39,040 nucleotides of DNA from Novosphingobium sediminis (GCF_007991615.1 NZ_BJYR01000032.1:1-39040); one strand, 5' to 3'; numbered from the stretch's first letter, positions 1 through 7,327 are shown. A program made the numbers and translations. Notes: generated by a model from the sequence alone, not told the origin.

Positions 1-193
1 GGTTGTCCCCGTATGGTAATCGCTTGAGCCCCGGTTGACCATCGTCCGAGGCGGATCAGATGCCTGGCACCCATCCCGTTTGAACCGAGTGTGCGGACGT
101 TGAGAGAAGCCCCCTGCCCCGCCTGTCCTAGCCTGTGAATGCGCTAAGAAAGTGTCGCCGAAAAACGCTGGAGATCAGCCACGCAGCATCCAG

Positions 194-294
194 GCGTCCG
201 GCGGTATTCTTCCCTGAATCCAGCCGTATTCTTTCAACGCAGGATCCAGAAATTGGGCGGCGCCGGAGCGTCCAGTCGTATCCTGAAAACGACA
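194..294 (-). mobile_element. Tn402/Tn5053-like transposon terminus with internal repeats
   Basis: Read on the minus strand, 294 to 270 is a 25-bp sequence starting TGTCGTTTTCAGGATACGAC and ending TGGAC. By my alignment from memory it matches the Tn5053/Tn402 terminal repeat (TGTCATTTTCAGAAGACGAC, then TGCAC) at 21 of 25 positions. Two further related copies of the core (A-ATAC-[CG]-[AG]-C-[CT]-GGA) lie inward at 216-235 and 194-213, about two helical turns apart, as expected for multiple TniA-type transposase sites. The element body would lie left of position 294, outside this window. No transposase gene is present here, so only an end is seen; it could be a relic. Confidence 0.5.
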
Positions 295-374
295 CATTTC
301 GCCTGCTTTATATAGATTAGCATGTCGTCCGTGAAGGGCATTTATCGGACAACGACGCGACCGTACAAGCGGGG

Positions 375-402
375 TATACTTTTTGAGCAATTAATATACT
401 TT
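375..402. promoter_or_regulatory. Two direct repeats before the HTH gene
   Basis: TATACTTT occurs at 375-382 and again at 395-402, a 20-bp phase (two helical turns), ending 7 nt before the ATG at 410. This is suggestive of an operator for a DNA-binding protein, possibly the HTH protein encoded just downstream. No clean sigma70 promoter was assigned. Confidence 0.3.
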
Positions 403-409
403 CTGACCG

Positions 410-1357
410 ATGGCACTTTACCCTTCTCCCTGGCAACTGACCCTTGCGCGGATTGAAGGTGCCCTCCCCTTCATCACACCGGAACTCGCCGAGTGTCTGG
501 CGCTCGCTTCACTGCGACGCCTATGGCGCGTGCATGTTCGCGACTATCCCTTTGATAACCTTGGAATCGCCCACAATCCGGGAGTGAACGCGAGCGAACT
601 TGTCCGCTCGTGGTACTCGGAGGAACGCCGACAGTTTTTGTCGTGGATCGGCCGACGTGCGCCCCCTGCCCTCGCCAAAGCTGCCAAGCAGGTCCTGGCA
701 GCCAAGGGCCAGACTGAAGGCTTCACCGAAGCCTATGCCCCCGCAGACAGCGCGATAGCACGGCTCGACGCCTTGCTCCCCAGCAGGGATCCTCAGGGCA
801 CCCTGCTCGAGTGGCTTGAAGAGCTGCGGAGCGAGGAGTTCGACTTCTTCGAAGGCGGCAGCGAGATGGTCCAGGTCGGCGGGATAGCTATCACGCGCTC
901 GGCACCGCGAGGTGCTGCCTGGGCTGCCTCACTAGCTGCAGCGATGAGGCCCCATCTCTTTGGACTGGGGTCTGCCCCGCTGGCGCTAGCAGGCATCATG
1001 CCGCGGGCCCTGTTCCGCGAATTCCACGAAGAGCCCCTGCCCGTCCTTCTCCGTTCGGCGCTCGAGACAGCTTCCAACAAGGCTGAGGCTGATTTGCGGG
1101 TGATGCGAGATGCTGTCACCCTGGCCGGAAAGCAGCTCGCTGGACGACTGTATGCCTCCTCAACCGCCCCACATGCTTGGCGGATGATCGTCGGCCTTGG
1201 CCCGCTGACGAGGGCGGAACTTGCCAGAGGACTTGGCGTCACAAAGCGTACCGCTTCCCAATCGGTGACGTCGCTGCAAGAAGCAGGTATGGTGCTCCTG
1301 CGCGAGACTGACAGCGCTATGATACCGGCCAGTGCTGATCTAGTACCGCGCGAATAG
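410..1357 (+). CDS. Uncharacterised protein with C-terminal winged-helix HTH
   Basis: A 315-aa soluble protein I do not recognise as a named family. The first 230 residues are rich in Leu, Ala and Arg and probably helical, with no membrane segment or signal peptide. Residues about 265-300 read as a helix-turn-helix: GLGPLTRAELARGLGVTKRT followed by ASQSVTSLQEAGMVLL, resembling MarR-type winged-helix domains. It converges on parB and its last 41 bases overlap the parB 3' end, so the two transcripts are antisense there. Position beside repA-parA-parB suggests a plasmid maintenance or copy-control regulator, but that is inference from place only. Confidence 0.7.
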   Translation: MALYPSPWQLTLARIEGALPFITPELAECLALASLRRLWRVHVRDYPFDNLGIAHNPGVNASELVRSWYSEERRQFLSWIGRRAPPALAKAAKQVLAAKGQTEGFTEAYAPADSAIARLDALLPSRDPQGTLLEWLEELRSEEFDFFEGGSEMVQVGGIAITRSAPRGAAWAASLAAAMRPHLFGLGSAPLALAGIMPRALFREFHEEPLPVLLRSALETASNKAEADLRVMRDAVTLAGKQLAGRLYASSTAPHAWRMIVGLGPLTRAELARGLGVTKRTASQSVTSLQEAGMVLLRETDSAMIPASADLVPRE

Positions 1358-2336
1358 CTTCTTCGGCTTCCTGCCGTGTCGCACCGCCCTTGTTCAGCAA
1401 GGTAATTCGGACACCCTTGCGATCAGCACCCTCAATCCGAAGCACAGGCTGGCCCACCGCATTGGCTACGGTCTCGGCCTTTCCTGACTTCTTGGGGGGT
1501 CCTGACTTCTTGGGGGGATCAGCCGCGAGCGAAAGCGCCTTAATTACCTCCAGCACCGATGGCGAATGGTTGGTCCGTTCGCGCTCTGCGGCAAGCCGCG
1601 CCGCTTCCCGGAAAGCCCTCTCCTTCCGATCCTCCGGCTTCATGAGCGCCTTGAGTGCGATCGCATTGCGAATTCCGAGCTCCTGCGGATTTGCAAAAGC
1701 TCTGGTCAACTCCTCGGGCAAGCGGGCCAGATCGAGATACCGTGTGAGCCAGCTCTCCGAAACCTTGAGCCGTTCGGCCATCGTCTTCTGACGACCCTCG
1801 TAGTAGGCGGTCAGTGCCCGGAGATAGTCCTTTGCGCGCTCGAGATCGGTAAGATCATCCCTTGCGCGATTCTCGATATCAGCAAGCCGGAATGCTTCCT
1901 CATCACCGATCTCACGGACGTCGACCAGAAACTTGAAGTCAGGATAGTTGTGCGTGCGCAGCCAGCTGATCGACCAGTGACGCCGTGCGCCACAAATGAC
2001 CTCGAAATCATAGCCATCTTCTCCGGACAATCGCCGGACGATTGCCGGGATCTCCTGCCGTCCCTGTGCCTTGATGCTCTCGATCAGATCCGCACAGCGC
2101 TCCTCATTAAGCAAGGCGTAGTCGCGATTATGGCCAGCCCACATGCGGCACCTTGCCGGGTCAACGAGCTCATGGGTGCGAGATACAATGGCTCCGGAGG
2201 CTAGATCAGCCAAGCGGTTTGAGCGCCCGGTAAGCACGTTGGAGGCAATGCTTGATCTACGAGGGGCTGCAGCATCCTCCCCAAGGTCGATGCCCGCTGC
2301 CAGATCGGCCGCAAAACCGCTGTTCTTCCTACTCAT
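1317..2336 (-). CDS. parB: ParB/RepB-family plasmid partition protein
   Basis: A 339-aa centromere-binding protein. The N-terminal ParB/Srx domain spans about residues 55-135 and contains GARRHWS at 116-122, corresponding to the GERR-type CTP-binding box of ParB proteins (the usual Glu is Ala here). A KorB-like HTH follows at about 184-206 (KTMAERLKVSESWLTRYLDL). The C-terminal part after a PPKKSG-PPKKSG linker is a probable dimerisation domain. The start is supported by an AGGGGAGG ribosome site just upstream. It follows parA by 48 nt and is probably co-transcribed with it; a copy of the 18-bp palindrome sits 20 nt upstream of the start codon. The 3' end overlaps the convergent HTH gene. Confidence 0.93.
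   Translation of the reverse strand: MSRKNSGFAADLAAGIDLGEDAAAPRRSSIASNVLTGRSNRLADLASGAIVSRTHELVDPARCRMWAGHNRDYALLNEERCADLIESIKAQGRQEIPAIVRRLSGEDGYDFEVICGARRHWSISWLRTHNYPDFKFLVDVREIGDEEAFRLADIENRARDDLTDLERAKDYLRALTAYYEGRQKTMAERLKVSESWLTRYLDLARLPEELTRAFANPQELGIRNAIALKALMKPEDRKERAFREAARLAAERERTNHSPSVLEVIKALSLAADPPKKSGPPKKSGKAETVANAVGQPVLRIEGADRKGVRITLLNKGGATRQEAEEAIRAVLDQHWPVS
1483..1518 (-). repeat. Tandem 18-bp duplication inside parB
   Basis: Two adjacent 18-bp units (1483-1500 and 1501-1518) differ at one base and encode PPKKSG twice, in the linker between the HTH and the C-terminal domain of ParB. The in-frame, nearly identical copies point to a recent slippage event. Confidence 0.85.
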
Positions 2337-2355
2337 GCAAGCCTCCCCTTAGCGG

Positions 2356-2373
2356 AATTGCACGCGTGCAATT
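2356..2373. promoter_or_regulatory. 18-bp palindrome, copy 1 (candidate parS/operator)
   Basis: AATTGCACGCGTGCAATT is a perfect 18-bp palindrome lying between parA and parB, just upstream of the parB ribosome site. The same sequence, extended identically by G on the left and TT on the right, recurs at 3731-3748. A repeated perfect palindrome in a parAB locus is most simply a ParB-binding centromere (parS) or a ParA/ParB autoregulatory operator. Confidence 0.7.
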
Positions 2374-2384
2374 TTCCCCGTGGC

Positions 2385-3587
2385 TCATACCAAAGCCTCC
2401 TGACGGAGACGCTTCTGATGGCTCGGCCACATCGATCGAATGTCGACTTCGATCTCCGAATTGACGCCATCAAGATAGTTCAGACAGCGGTTGCGAACCG
2501 CAGAGCTCGTAGCCGGGCCATCAAGCTCATAGACTGTCATCAGCCGGGCCGTGGCATTGTCGATCTCAGCCGAATCCTTGAGAGGCGTGCGAACCATCGC
2601 GTGCCCGAAAAGCGTCCGCATCAGCTGCAACAGCTCCTTCTGCATCGACTTGTTCTCATCGACTTTCGACGCGACGAAGCGGAGGAACTTTAGTTCGGGG
2701 GCAAGACCGCGGTCAGCAAGTTGCTCGATCGTCTCATCCAGCATCGACAAGAATGCAGCTGTCGAGGAGAAATCCATGACGGTCGGTGGGACCGGTACGA
2801 CCAATGCGTTAGCGGCCCGAAGCACAGACAATGAGATCGCACCAAGTGCCGGTGGAGGATCCATGACGATGACATCGAAGCGATCCGAAATACTCTCGAT
2901 ACCCTCCTTCAGGCGATCAAGGAGAGCTCCGTTCCCCTGCGCCATCCGCGCGGCCAACTCATACTCAGAGTTGAACAAACGAAGGTTGGCGGGGATCAGC
3001 TCCAAGCCATCGAAGTGGGTCTTGCGAAGCGCGTAATCCAGGGATGACCGCTCCCCCTCTCGCAGGAACGGATAAAGCGTATCATCTTCGGTGAGGTCGA
3101 GATCCGGCACATAGCCGAAGAGTGTCGTCGCCGAGGCCTGGCTGTCGCAATCGACAAGCGCAACGCGGTAGCCTCTGATGGCCAGATATTGCGCAAGGTG
3201 AACCGCCAATGTCGACTTACCCACCCCTCCTTTGAAGTTCTGGACGGCAACGACGCAGCAGGGGTCGTTTGGCGCCCGATATGGCCTCGTCCCGAAGACC
3301 CCGCGCATGTCGTTCAGTTGGGCAAGCGTGTATCTCTCTCGCCTGTTGTTGTCGGTTCTCGCAGGCTCGGGCAGTCGGCCGTCCTTCTCGGCATCCCGGA
3401 TCGCAGCGGGCGTCCGGCCCACAAGTTCAGCCGCCTTGCCGATCGTGAAAGTCGGCTCGCGGCGATCGTCTGCCCTGGCGCTTCGCGCGGAATCGCGGAG
3501 CTTCTCGAGTACGGATGAGGTACGACTGGCCAGTGTCGCGACCGAGACCAAACGCTCGGCTTCTTCGATTTGAAGTCCGTTAGACAC
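2385..3587 (-). CDS. parA: ParA-family partition ATPase with N-terminal HTH (type Ia)
   Basis: A 400-aa Walker-type ATPase that moves plasmid copies apart during division. Residues about 45-75 (FTIGKAAELVGRTPAAIRDA) form a MerR-like HTH as in P1-type ParA proteins, which repress their own operon. The deviant Walker A motif KGGVGKST is at 119-126, followed by the Walker A-prime VDCDSQASAT and the Walker B DVIVMDPPP. The start is GTG at 3587-3585, supported by AAAGGA seven to eight bases upstream; an ATG two bases upstream is out of frame. It lies 169 nt downstream of repA and is followed by parB. The second palindrome copy lies in the repA-parA gap, consistent with autoregulation. Confidence 0.95.
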   Translation of the reverse strand: MSNGLQIEEAERLVSVATLASRTSSVLEKLRDSARSARADDRREPTFTIGKAAELVGRTPAAIRDAEKDGRLPEPARTDNNRRERYTLAQLNDMRGVFGTRPYRAPNDPCCVVAVQNFKGGVGKSTLAVHLAQYLAIRGYRVALVDCDSQASATTLFGYVPDLDLTEDDTLYPFLREGERSSLDYALRKTHFDGLELIPANLRLFNSEYELAARMAQGNGALLDRLKEGIESISDRFDVIVMDPPPALGAISLSVLRAANALVVPVPPTVMDFSSTAAFLSMLDETIEQLADRGLAPELKFLRFVASKVDENKSMQKELLQLMRTLFGHAMVRTPLKDSAEIDNATARLMTVYELDGPATSSAVRNRCLNYLDGVNSEIEVDIRSMWPSHQKRLRQEALV

Positions 3588-3730
3588 ATGCTGTCCTTTC
3601 GCAATTGAGAGTGTGCTACACCCACTTGCGCTTTTCGGTCAAGAAATTCAGAATTTTCGAAAGTTGAACTGCCTTGTCGGCCAAATTTCGGGGCGGCGAC
3701 GACCCATCCTGACTCGGTGGGGGCATCGCG

Positions 3731-3748
3731 AATTGCACGCGTGCAATT
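3731..3748. promoter_or_regulatory. 18-bp palindrome, copy 2 (candidate parS/operator)
   Basis: Perfect copy of AATTGCACGCGTGCAATT in the gap between the repA stop and the parA start, about 145 nt upstream of parA. Together with the copy at 2356-2373 it brackets parA. Confidence 0.7.
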
Positions 3749-3756
3749 TTAGCGTA

Positions 3757-4911
3757 TCAGGGCCGCCCGCGCCGGTTTACCCACCCCTCACAAAAGCCCT
3801 TCCACGCTGCGATTAGCTTGGCGCCACGAAGCTTCTCCAACCGATTGCCCATGTGTTCGCGAAAGCCGCTCGCGATGAGATCGACATCCCAACCACCGCC
3901 ATACTTGCGGGCGACTTCAAGCAGATCGGCGTGCCCGAAGCGGATCGAGCCCGACGACGGGAAGACGGACTCTGATTGCTTTATCGCAGGCGCCGCGCCG
4001 GGAGTTGCTGCTATTGCCCCCTGCCCTGCCGTTACGGTTTCGACAGAACCGGTCCGCCTCGCCTGGCGTCCCGCCGAATGCCGGTCGAGCTCATCGACCG
4101 TTTCCAAGACCTCCGGCGCGCCCTTCGGCTCAAACCGGAACTCAAGCTCGGTGACTGTACGCCCCTGCCGAATTTCACGCCATTCCACGCGGAAGTGCGC
4201 CAATTGGTCAATCTCGGACTTCGCCTTCTCCAGCACCTTGCGCCGAAGCTGAGCGAAGTCCGTGTAGACGTCAGGGGGGATCCCAAGCGCTGCACGCAAT
4301 GCCTGCATATCTCCTCGCCAGGTTGCTTGGCGGCGATGGAGACGGAGGGCTCCAAGCTCGTAAAGCTTGAGCGCATAGTTCGAGCGGAAGCCCAAGACTG
4401 CTTGCCGGTTGAGAACGGCGTAGGTCTCAGACGCCTGGATCAGCTTGCGCGCATCGGGTGTGAATTCCCATTCGATCCAACCCGTTTCTCCGCCATCCTC
4501 GTCGGTCTCCTCTTTAGACCGTGAGATCAGGGAGAACAGGAGAGTGGCCTTCTTTCCGCGCCAGGATTTGTCATCGACGGCAAAGAGAGTCCGGTGAAGT
4601 TCCTGAAGCATGTCGCTGATCCGCTCATTGCCCTTGTGACCGCGGCGGATGTCGGCCTTGCGAATGCGATGAGGACGATCTTCCCACGCATCCCCTCCAG
4701 CAGTCAGGATCATGAGGGCTAGGAGCCGCGATGCCGTCAGGCTCAGCGACTCGCCTTTCACGAACTTGATTTCGATGATGTTGCCCGGCTTGGCGAACTC
4801 GTCGCCGCCCTTTGCCTTCAAAGCGGCAGCAACGCGCATCGCACGGCCAGGTGACCCCTCTTCCGGCTTCTCATCGAGAGCCTCGGCTATTGGGCTATCA
4901 TCAGTTTCCAT
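3757..4911 (-). CDS. repA: Rep_3-family replication initiator
   Basis: A 384-aa plasmid initiator. The central region from about residue 45 to 260 has the two winged-helix organisation of Rep_3 (PF01051) proteins: SLTASRLLALMILTAGGDAW, a middle segment YAVLNRQAVLGFRSNYALKL, then LYELGALRL and a second winged helix with FAQLRRKVLEKAKSEIDQL. The C-terminal extension after about residue 280 is low-complexity and may contact host factors. It is longer than small Rep_3 proteins because of this tail. Directly upstream are an operator of inverted iteron cores (4956-4989) and an iteron array (5171-5278), the standard arrangement for iteron-controlled initiators that bind iterons as monomers and repress themselves as dimers. 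It heads a repA-parA-parB gene order. Confidence 0.92.
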   Translation of the reverse strand: METDDSPIAEALDEKPEEGSPGRAMRVAAALKAKGGDEFAKPGNIIEIKFVKGESLSLTASRLLALMILTAGGDAWEDRPHRIRKADIRRGHKGNERISDMLQELHRTLFAVDDKSWRGKKATLLFSLISRSKEETDEDGGETGWIEWEFTPDARKLIQASETYAVLNRQAVLGFRSNYALKLYELGALRLHRRQATWRGDMQALRAALGIPPDVYTDFAQLRRKVLEKAKSEIDQLAHFRVEWREIRQGRTVTELEFRFEPKGAPEVLETVDELDRHSAGRQARRTGSVETVTAGQGAIAATPGAAPAIKQSESVFPSSGSIRFGHADLLEVARKYGGGWDVDLIASGFREHMGNRLEKLRGAKLIAAWKGFCEGWVNRRGRP

Positions 4912-4955
4912 GCCATATTGCGATCAAAGCTTGATTCTTGGGAGCATGATTGCTG

Positions 4956-4989
4956 CCTGACCTGACCTCTTGCGTCAAGTCAGGTCAGG
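4956..4989. promoter_or_regulatory. repA operator: inverted iteron cores
   Basis: CCTGACCTGAC at 4956-4966 and GTCAGGTCAGG at 4979-4989 form a perfect 11-bp inverted repeat around 12 nt, centred about 60 nt upstream of the repA start. The arms contain the same GGTCAGG core as the direct iterons. This is the classic autorepression operator of iteron plasmids. A TTGACG hexamer lies in the spacer on the repA strand, but no good matching -10 was found. Confidence 0.75.
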
Positions 4990-5170
4990 TTAGAATTCAA
5001 TTTGCAGCCCCCAAGAGGTCAGGATTGAAGGGCAGGGATGGGATGGCGGAATCGTCGGATTTCCTGCGAGTCGGCAAGCATCATTAACGAACGCAAGCTA
5101 GGGATCAGTATTTACTAAAGCAGGCAGGAAGGAACGCTGGAAAAGCACGCTGCGGCTACTGAGACAGGCT

Positions 5171-5278
5171 CTTCCCCCCACTTGGTCAGGAATGCCCCAG
5201 AAGGTCAGGGGCAAGCCCCCGCTCGGTCAGGATGTAGCCCCCATAAGGTCAGCCTAACACCCCCAGCGGGTCAGGCAG
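5171..5278 (+). repeat. Iteron array, five copies
   Basis: The core GGTCAG[GC] begins at 5184, 5203, 5225, 5247 and 5269, each preceded by a C-run (CCCCCA or similar) two to four bases upstream. The last four intervals are 19, 22, 22 and 22 bp, i.e. one site every two helical turns. A sixth isolated copy with the same CCCCCA flank is at 5006-5023. The regular phase and common flank identify Rep-binding iterons. Confidence 0.85.
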
Positions 5279-5348
5279 AACGTCATAGACCCCTGAATTC
5301 ACGACATAAATTACCGCTGAATCTGAATCTATAGAATCAGAAATCCTT

Positions 5349-5371
5349 CCGCTGCAAGCAGCGGCGTTTTT
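5349..5371 (+). terminator. Stem-loop with T tract
   Basis: CCGCTG (5349-5354) pairs with CAGCGG (5359-5364) around a four-base loop and is followed by CG and TTTTT. It fits a short intrinsic terminator on the plus strand, possibly insulating the origin from the WGR gene side or ending an origin transcript. Confidence 0.45.
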
Positions 5372-5420
5372 GTAATGATGTTTTTGAAGGTGTTGAGCCA
5401 AATATCGCCTTCCAATCGCT

Positions 5421-5435
5421 TCAGTGAATCACTGA
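5421..5435. repeat. Short inverted repeat in origin-proximal DNA
   Basis: TCAGTGA (5421-5427), one central A, TCACTGA (5429-5435). An inverted TGATTCA of the inner portion recurs at 5443-5449. It may be a binding site for a host or plasmid factor; function unknown. Confidence 0.4.
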
Positions 5436-5496
5436 CGCTGCTGTGATTCAGATTTCCGGTTAGACCGCTTGTCCATGCCTCTGCCACCAAGCCACT

Positions 5497-5763
5497 ATGA
5501 AGACACCAATCAGCCAGTCATGGCATTGGCAGGCCATAGACACATCGCGCAACGTTGCGCGAGAATATAACCTCTGGATCCAAACCGACCTGTTCGGGTG
5601 GACGGTGGTTGAACGCCGGTGGGGCCGAATCGGTTCACGGGGGCAGAGCCTGACTCAAAGCTTCCAGAACAAGCGACAAGCCGAAACGATAGCGAAGCTA
5701 ATCAAGGAAAGACGAGCAAGCGCACTGAAGCGAATTGGAGTTCGCTACCACGAAGTCGGGTAA
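5497..5763 (+). CDS. WGR-domain protein
   Basis: An 88-aa protein made almost entirely of a WGR domain (PF05406). The defining Trp-Gly-Arg is at residues 42-44 in ERRWGRIGSRGQ, preceded by YNLWIQTDLFGWTVV and followed by a helix FQNKRQAETIAKLIKERR. In larger proteins such as PARPs and MolR this domain binds nucleic acid; free-standing small WGR proteins are common on alphaproteobacterial plasmids but their role is unknown. No strong ribosome site precedes the ATG. It lies 103 nt upstream of the toprim gene, in the same direction. Confidence 0.8.
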   Translation: MKTPISQSWHWQAIDTSRNVAREYNLWIQTDLFGWTVVERRWGRIGSRGQSLTQSFQNKRQAETIAKLIKERRASALKRIGVRYHEVG

Positions 5764-5828
5764 CTGCAGGCGACTGTCGATCACTCAATGTCACCGCAAA
5801 GGGCAATCGAGGTTCCCCAGTTCATGGA

Positions 5829-5866
5829 GGGAAGGGGAGGGGAGGGGGAGAGCTTGGGGGAAGCTT
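5829..5866 (+). promoter_or_regulatory. G-rich leader of the toprim gene with G-quadruplex potential
   Basis: Four G-runs (5829-5831, 5834-5837, 5839-5842, 5844-5848) separated by one or two A residues satisfy the usual G-quadruplex pattern on the coding strand. They are followed by AGCTT-GGGGG-AAGCT, a small hairpin whose G loop could also serve as ribosome site, ending at the start codon. A related AAGGGGAGGGG element precedes the genes at 31804 and 36161. Confidence 0.5.
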
Positions 5867-6712
5867 ATGACCCTGATAGAACTCCGACCGACCCAGGACA
5901 CCATCAACCTCGTCGCAGCCCTGCGCGGCACTTGGCACGGCTCTTACGCTATGTGCCGATGCCCCGTTCATGATGACCGGACGCCTTCATTATCGATCCG
6001 GCAAGGCACCTCAGGGGTCCTCGTGCATTGCTTTGCCGGGTGCAACCCACGGGAAATCATGCGGGTCCTGCGAAATACTGATCGAGTACGAGCCGTCGAA
6101 GCCCGTCCAGCGCGAAGTCTGGACTTCAGGCGACTGGCTCAGCGCCTATGGGATGAAGCGATCGACGTTCAAGGAACGCTGGGAGAGCGCTATCTCGTTG
6201 GCAGATGTCTACCCCTAGACCTTCCCGACGTCCGTTTCCTTTCGCAGTGCCCATTAGGCAGAAAGCCGAACACTGCACTTCATCAGGCCTTGCTCGTAGC
6301 TGTGCGGGACGGTGGTCACCTTGTCGCAGTCCAACGCATCATTCTCGATCCGAGAACAAGCCGGCATCGGGGCAAGTTCTTGCTCGGACGCTGCGGGCAG
6401 GGGGCATGGCAACCAGCACCGAGTGGACGAGTTCTCGCAGTAGCGGAGGGCTTCGAAGATGCCGCCGCCTTCACCAGTCTGACTGGTATAACTTGTTGGG
6501 CAGCGATGGGCGCTTCCCGCCTGCCGCTCCTTAAACTGCCTCGTGAGCTCGACACATTGATTATAGCCGAAGACAACAATCTGGCCGGACAAAAAGCGGC
6601 AGCACGGGCGGTCAAGGCCTATTCACGACCTGATCTCCGAATCCTTCGGCGGGCCCCAAAAGACAACGAGGATTGGGCCGACGCCATGACAGCGATGAAC
6701 CAGACGCGTTGA
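5867..6712 (+). CDS. CHC2 zinc-finger/toprim-domain protein (primase-like)
   Basis: A 281-aa protein with the layout of small plasmid toprim proteins. A CHC2-like zinc motif is formed by C32, H35, C55 and C59 (CPVHDDRTPSL and HCFAGC). The toprim domain follows, with the catalytic Glu at about residue 194 (AVAEGFEDA) and an acidic motif IIAEDNNLAG about 40 residues later that replaces the usual DxD-type site. An open frame extends upstream to 5735, but the ATG at 5867 is preferred because homologous sequence begins there and a G-rich ribosome-site-like segment precedes it. It could be a primase for plasmid or conjugative DNA synthesis, but no helicase domain is fused, and the specific activity is not established. 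Confidence 0.85.
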   Translation: MTLIELRPTQDTINLVAALRGTWHGSYAMCRCPVHDDRTPSLSIRQGTSGVLVHCFAGCNPREIMRVLRNTDRVRAVEARPARSLDFRRLAQRLWDEAIDVQGTLGERYLVGRCLPLDLPDVRFLSQCPLGRKPNTALHQALLVAVRDGGHLVAVQRIILDPRTSRHRGKFLLGRCGQGAWQPAPSGRVLAVAEGFEDAAAFTSLTGITCWAAMGASRLPLLKLPRELDTLIIAEDNNLAGQKAAARAVKAYSRPDLRILRRAPKDNEDWADAMTAMNQTR

Positions 6713-6833
6713 AGCCAGACCAACGCCATGGCGCTTACCACTGTGCAGCACGATCAGTGATGACGCTGGCTAGTAGGCCACTCGCGGGCCGATCTCGGTA
6801 CGCTCCAAGCATCAGTTCCGCCAGCGTTCCGCA

Positions 6834-7256
6834 TTAGAAAGCCGAGTTATGGCTAACGCCGCAAAGGGCGTGATTGCCAAGTGCATCAATCACCCGGCAG
6901 TCGGCAGCGAGACCGCCGCGGCAGCGGCCGATAATCCTTTCAAGCTCCTCCCGGAGCGTCACAAGCTGGGCTATCTTAGCTGCGACTTGTTCAACATGGC
7001 GCGAAGCGATCTGATCTGCCGCCTCGCAATCGCGCTCAGGATGATCGGACAGATCGAGCAATGATCGAACGTCCTCAATCGTAAAGCCGAGATCGCGCGA
7101 GTGACGGATGAAGGCGAGCCGCTGCCGCTCGGCCGGACCATAGAGCCGATAGTTGCCCGATGTCCGTTCAGGTTGAGGGAGTAGTCCGATCCGCTCATAA
7201 TAGCGGATGGTCTCGACCTTGGTGTTGGTCACCTTCGACAAGGCGCCTATCTTCAT
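6834..7256 (-). CDS. MerR-family metal-responsive regulator, three-cysteine type
   Basis: A 140-aa dimeric regulator. The N-terminal winged HTH (MKIGALSKVTNTKVETIRYY) is followed by a long dimerisation helix and a metal-binding loop. Cysteines sit before the helix (RDCEAA), and at its end (GRCRGG and ADCRV); the first to second spacing is 35 residues as in MerR C82-C117, and the second to third is 8. This places it with divalent-metal sensors of the CadR/PbrR/ZntR/MerR group rather than two-cysteine CueR. It is divergent from the DUF3703-czc genes, and the shared spacer holds a perfect MerR-type operator. Metal specificity (Cd, Zn, Pb or Co) cannot be read with certainty. Confidence 0.9.
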   Translation of the reverse strand: MKIGALSKVTNTKVETIRYYERIGLLPQPERTSGNYRLYGPAERQRLAFIRHSRDLGFTIEDVRSLLDLSDHPERDCEAADQIASRHVEQVAAKIAQLVTLREELERIIGRCRGGLAADCRVIDALGNHALCGVSHNSAF

Positions 7257-7259
7257 CGC

Positions 7260-7292
7260 TTGACCCTGTAGTTACTACAGGGTCCATATAGT
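7260..7292 (+). promoter_or_regulatory. MerR-type promoter/operator for the czc operon
   Basis: A -35 TTGACC (7260-7265) and -10 CATATA (7285-7290) are separated by an overlong 19-bp spacer. Within it lies a perfect inverted repeat, ACCCTGTAG (7263-7271), TTA, CTACAGGGT (7275-7283). Long spacer plus centred palindrome is the hallmark of MerR-activated promoters, and the sequence resembles CadR/PbrR operators. Confidence 0.88.
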
Positions 7293-7327
7293 CCGCCGAA
7301 TCACAGCTACGACAAGGAATTTCGGCG

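Larger units (their letters stand above)
1..409. other. Non-coding left end of the window
   Basis: No convincing gene is visible in these 409 bases; the short open frames lack recognisable domains and ribosome binding sites. Positions 194-294 carry a repeated motif and a 25-bp sequence resembling a Tn402/Tn5053 transposon end (separate entry). The remainder, from 300 to 409, leads into the HTH gene and holds two direct copies of TATACTTT exactly 20 bp apart. Confidence 0.6.
4990..5496. other. Candidate replication origin (oriV) region
   Basis: A 500-base stretch without a gene. It contains a lone iteron core (5017-5023), the main iteron array (5171-5278), then an A+T-richer segment (about 5281-5345) that could be the melting region, a stem-loop followed by five T residues (5349-5371) and a 15-bp inverted repeat at 5421-5435 (TCAGTGA-A-TCACTGA). 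No clear DnaA box was recognised. Confidence 0.7.

Noticed and set aside
175..390. 71-aa minus-strand frame in the left non-coding region
   Set aside because: It runs across the transposon-end repeats and has no motif or ribosome site.
5497..6712. A single fused WGR-toprim gene
   Set aside because: The two frames are different, the WGR gene ends with a stop at 5763, and the toprim gene has its own start at 5867.
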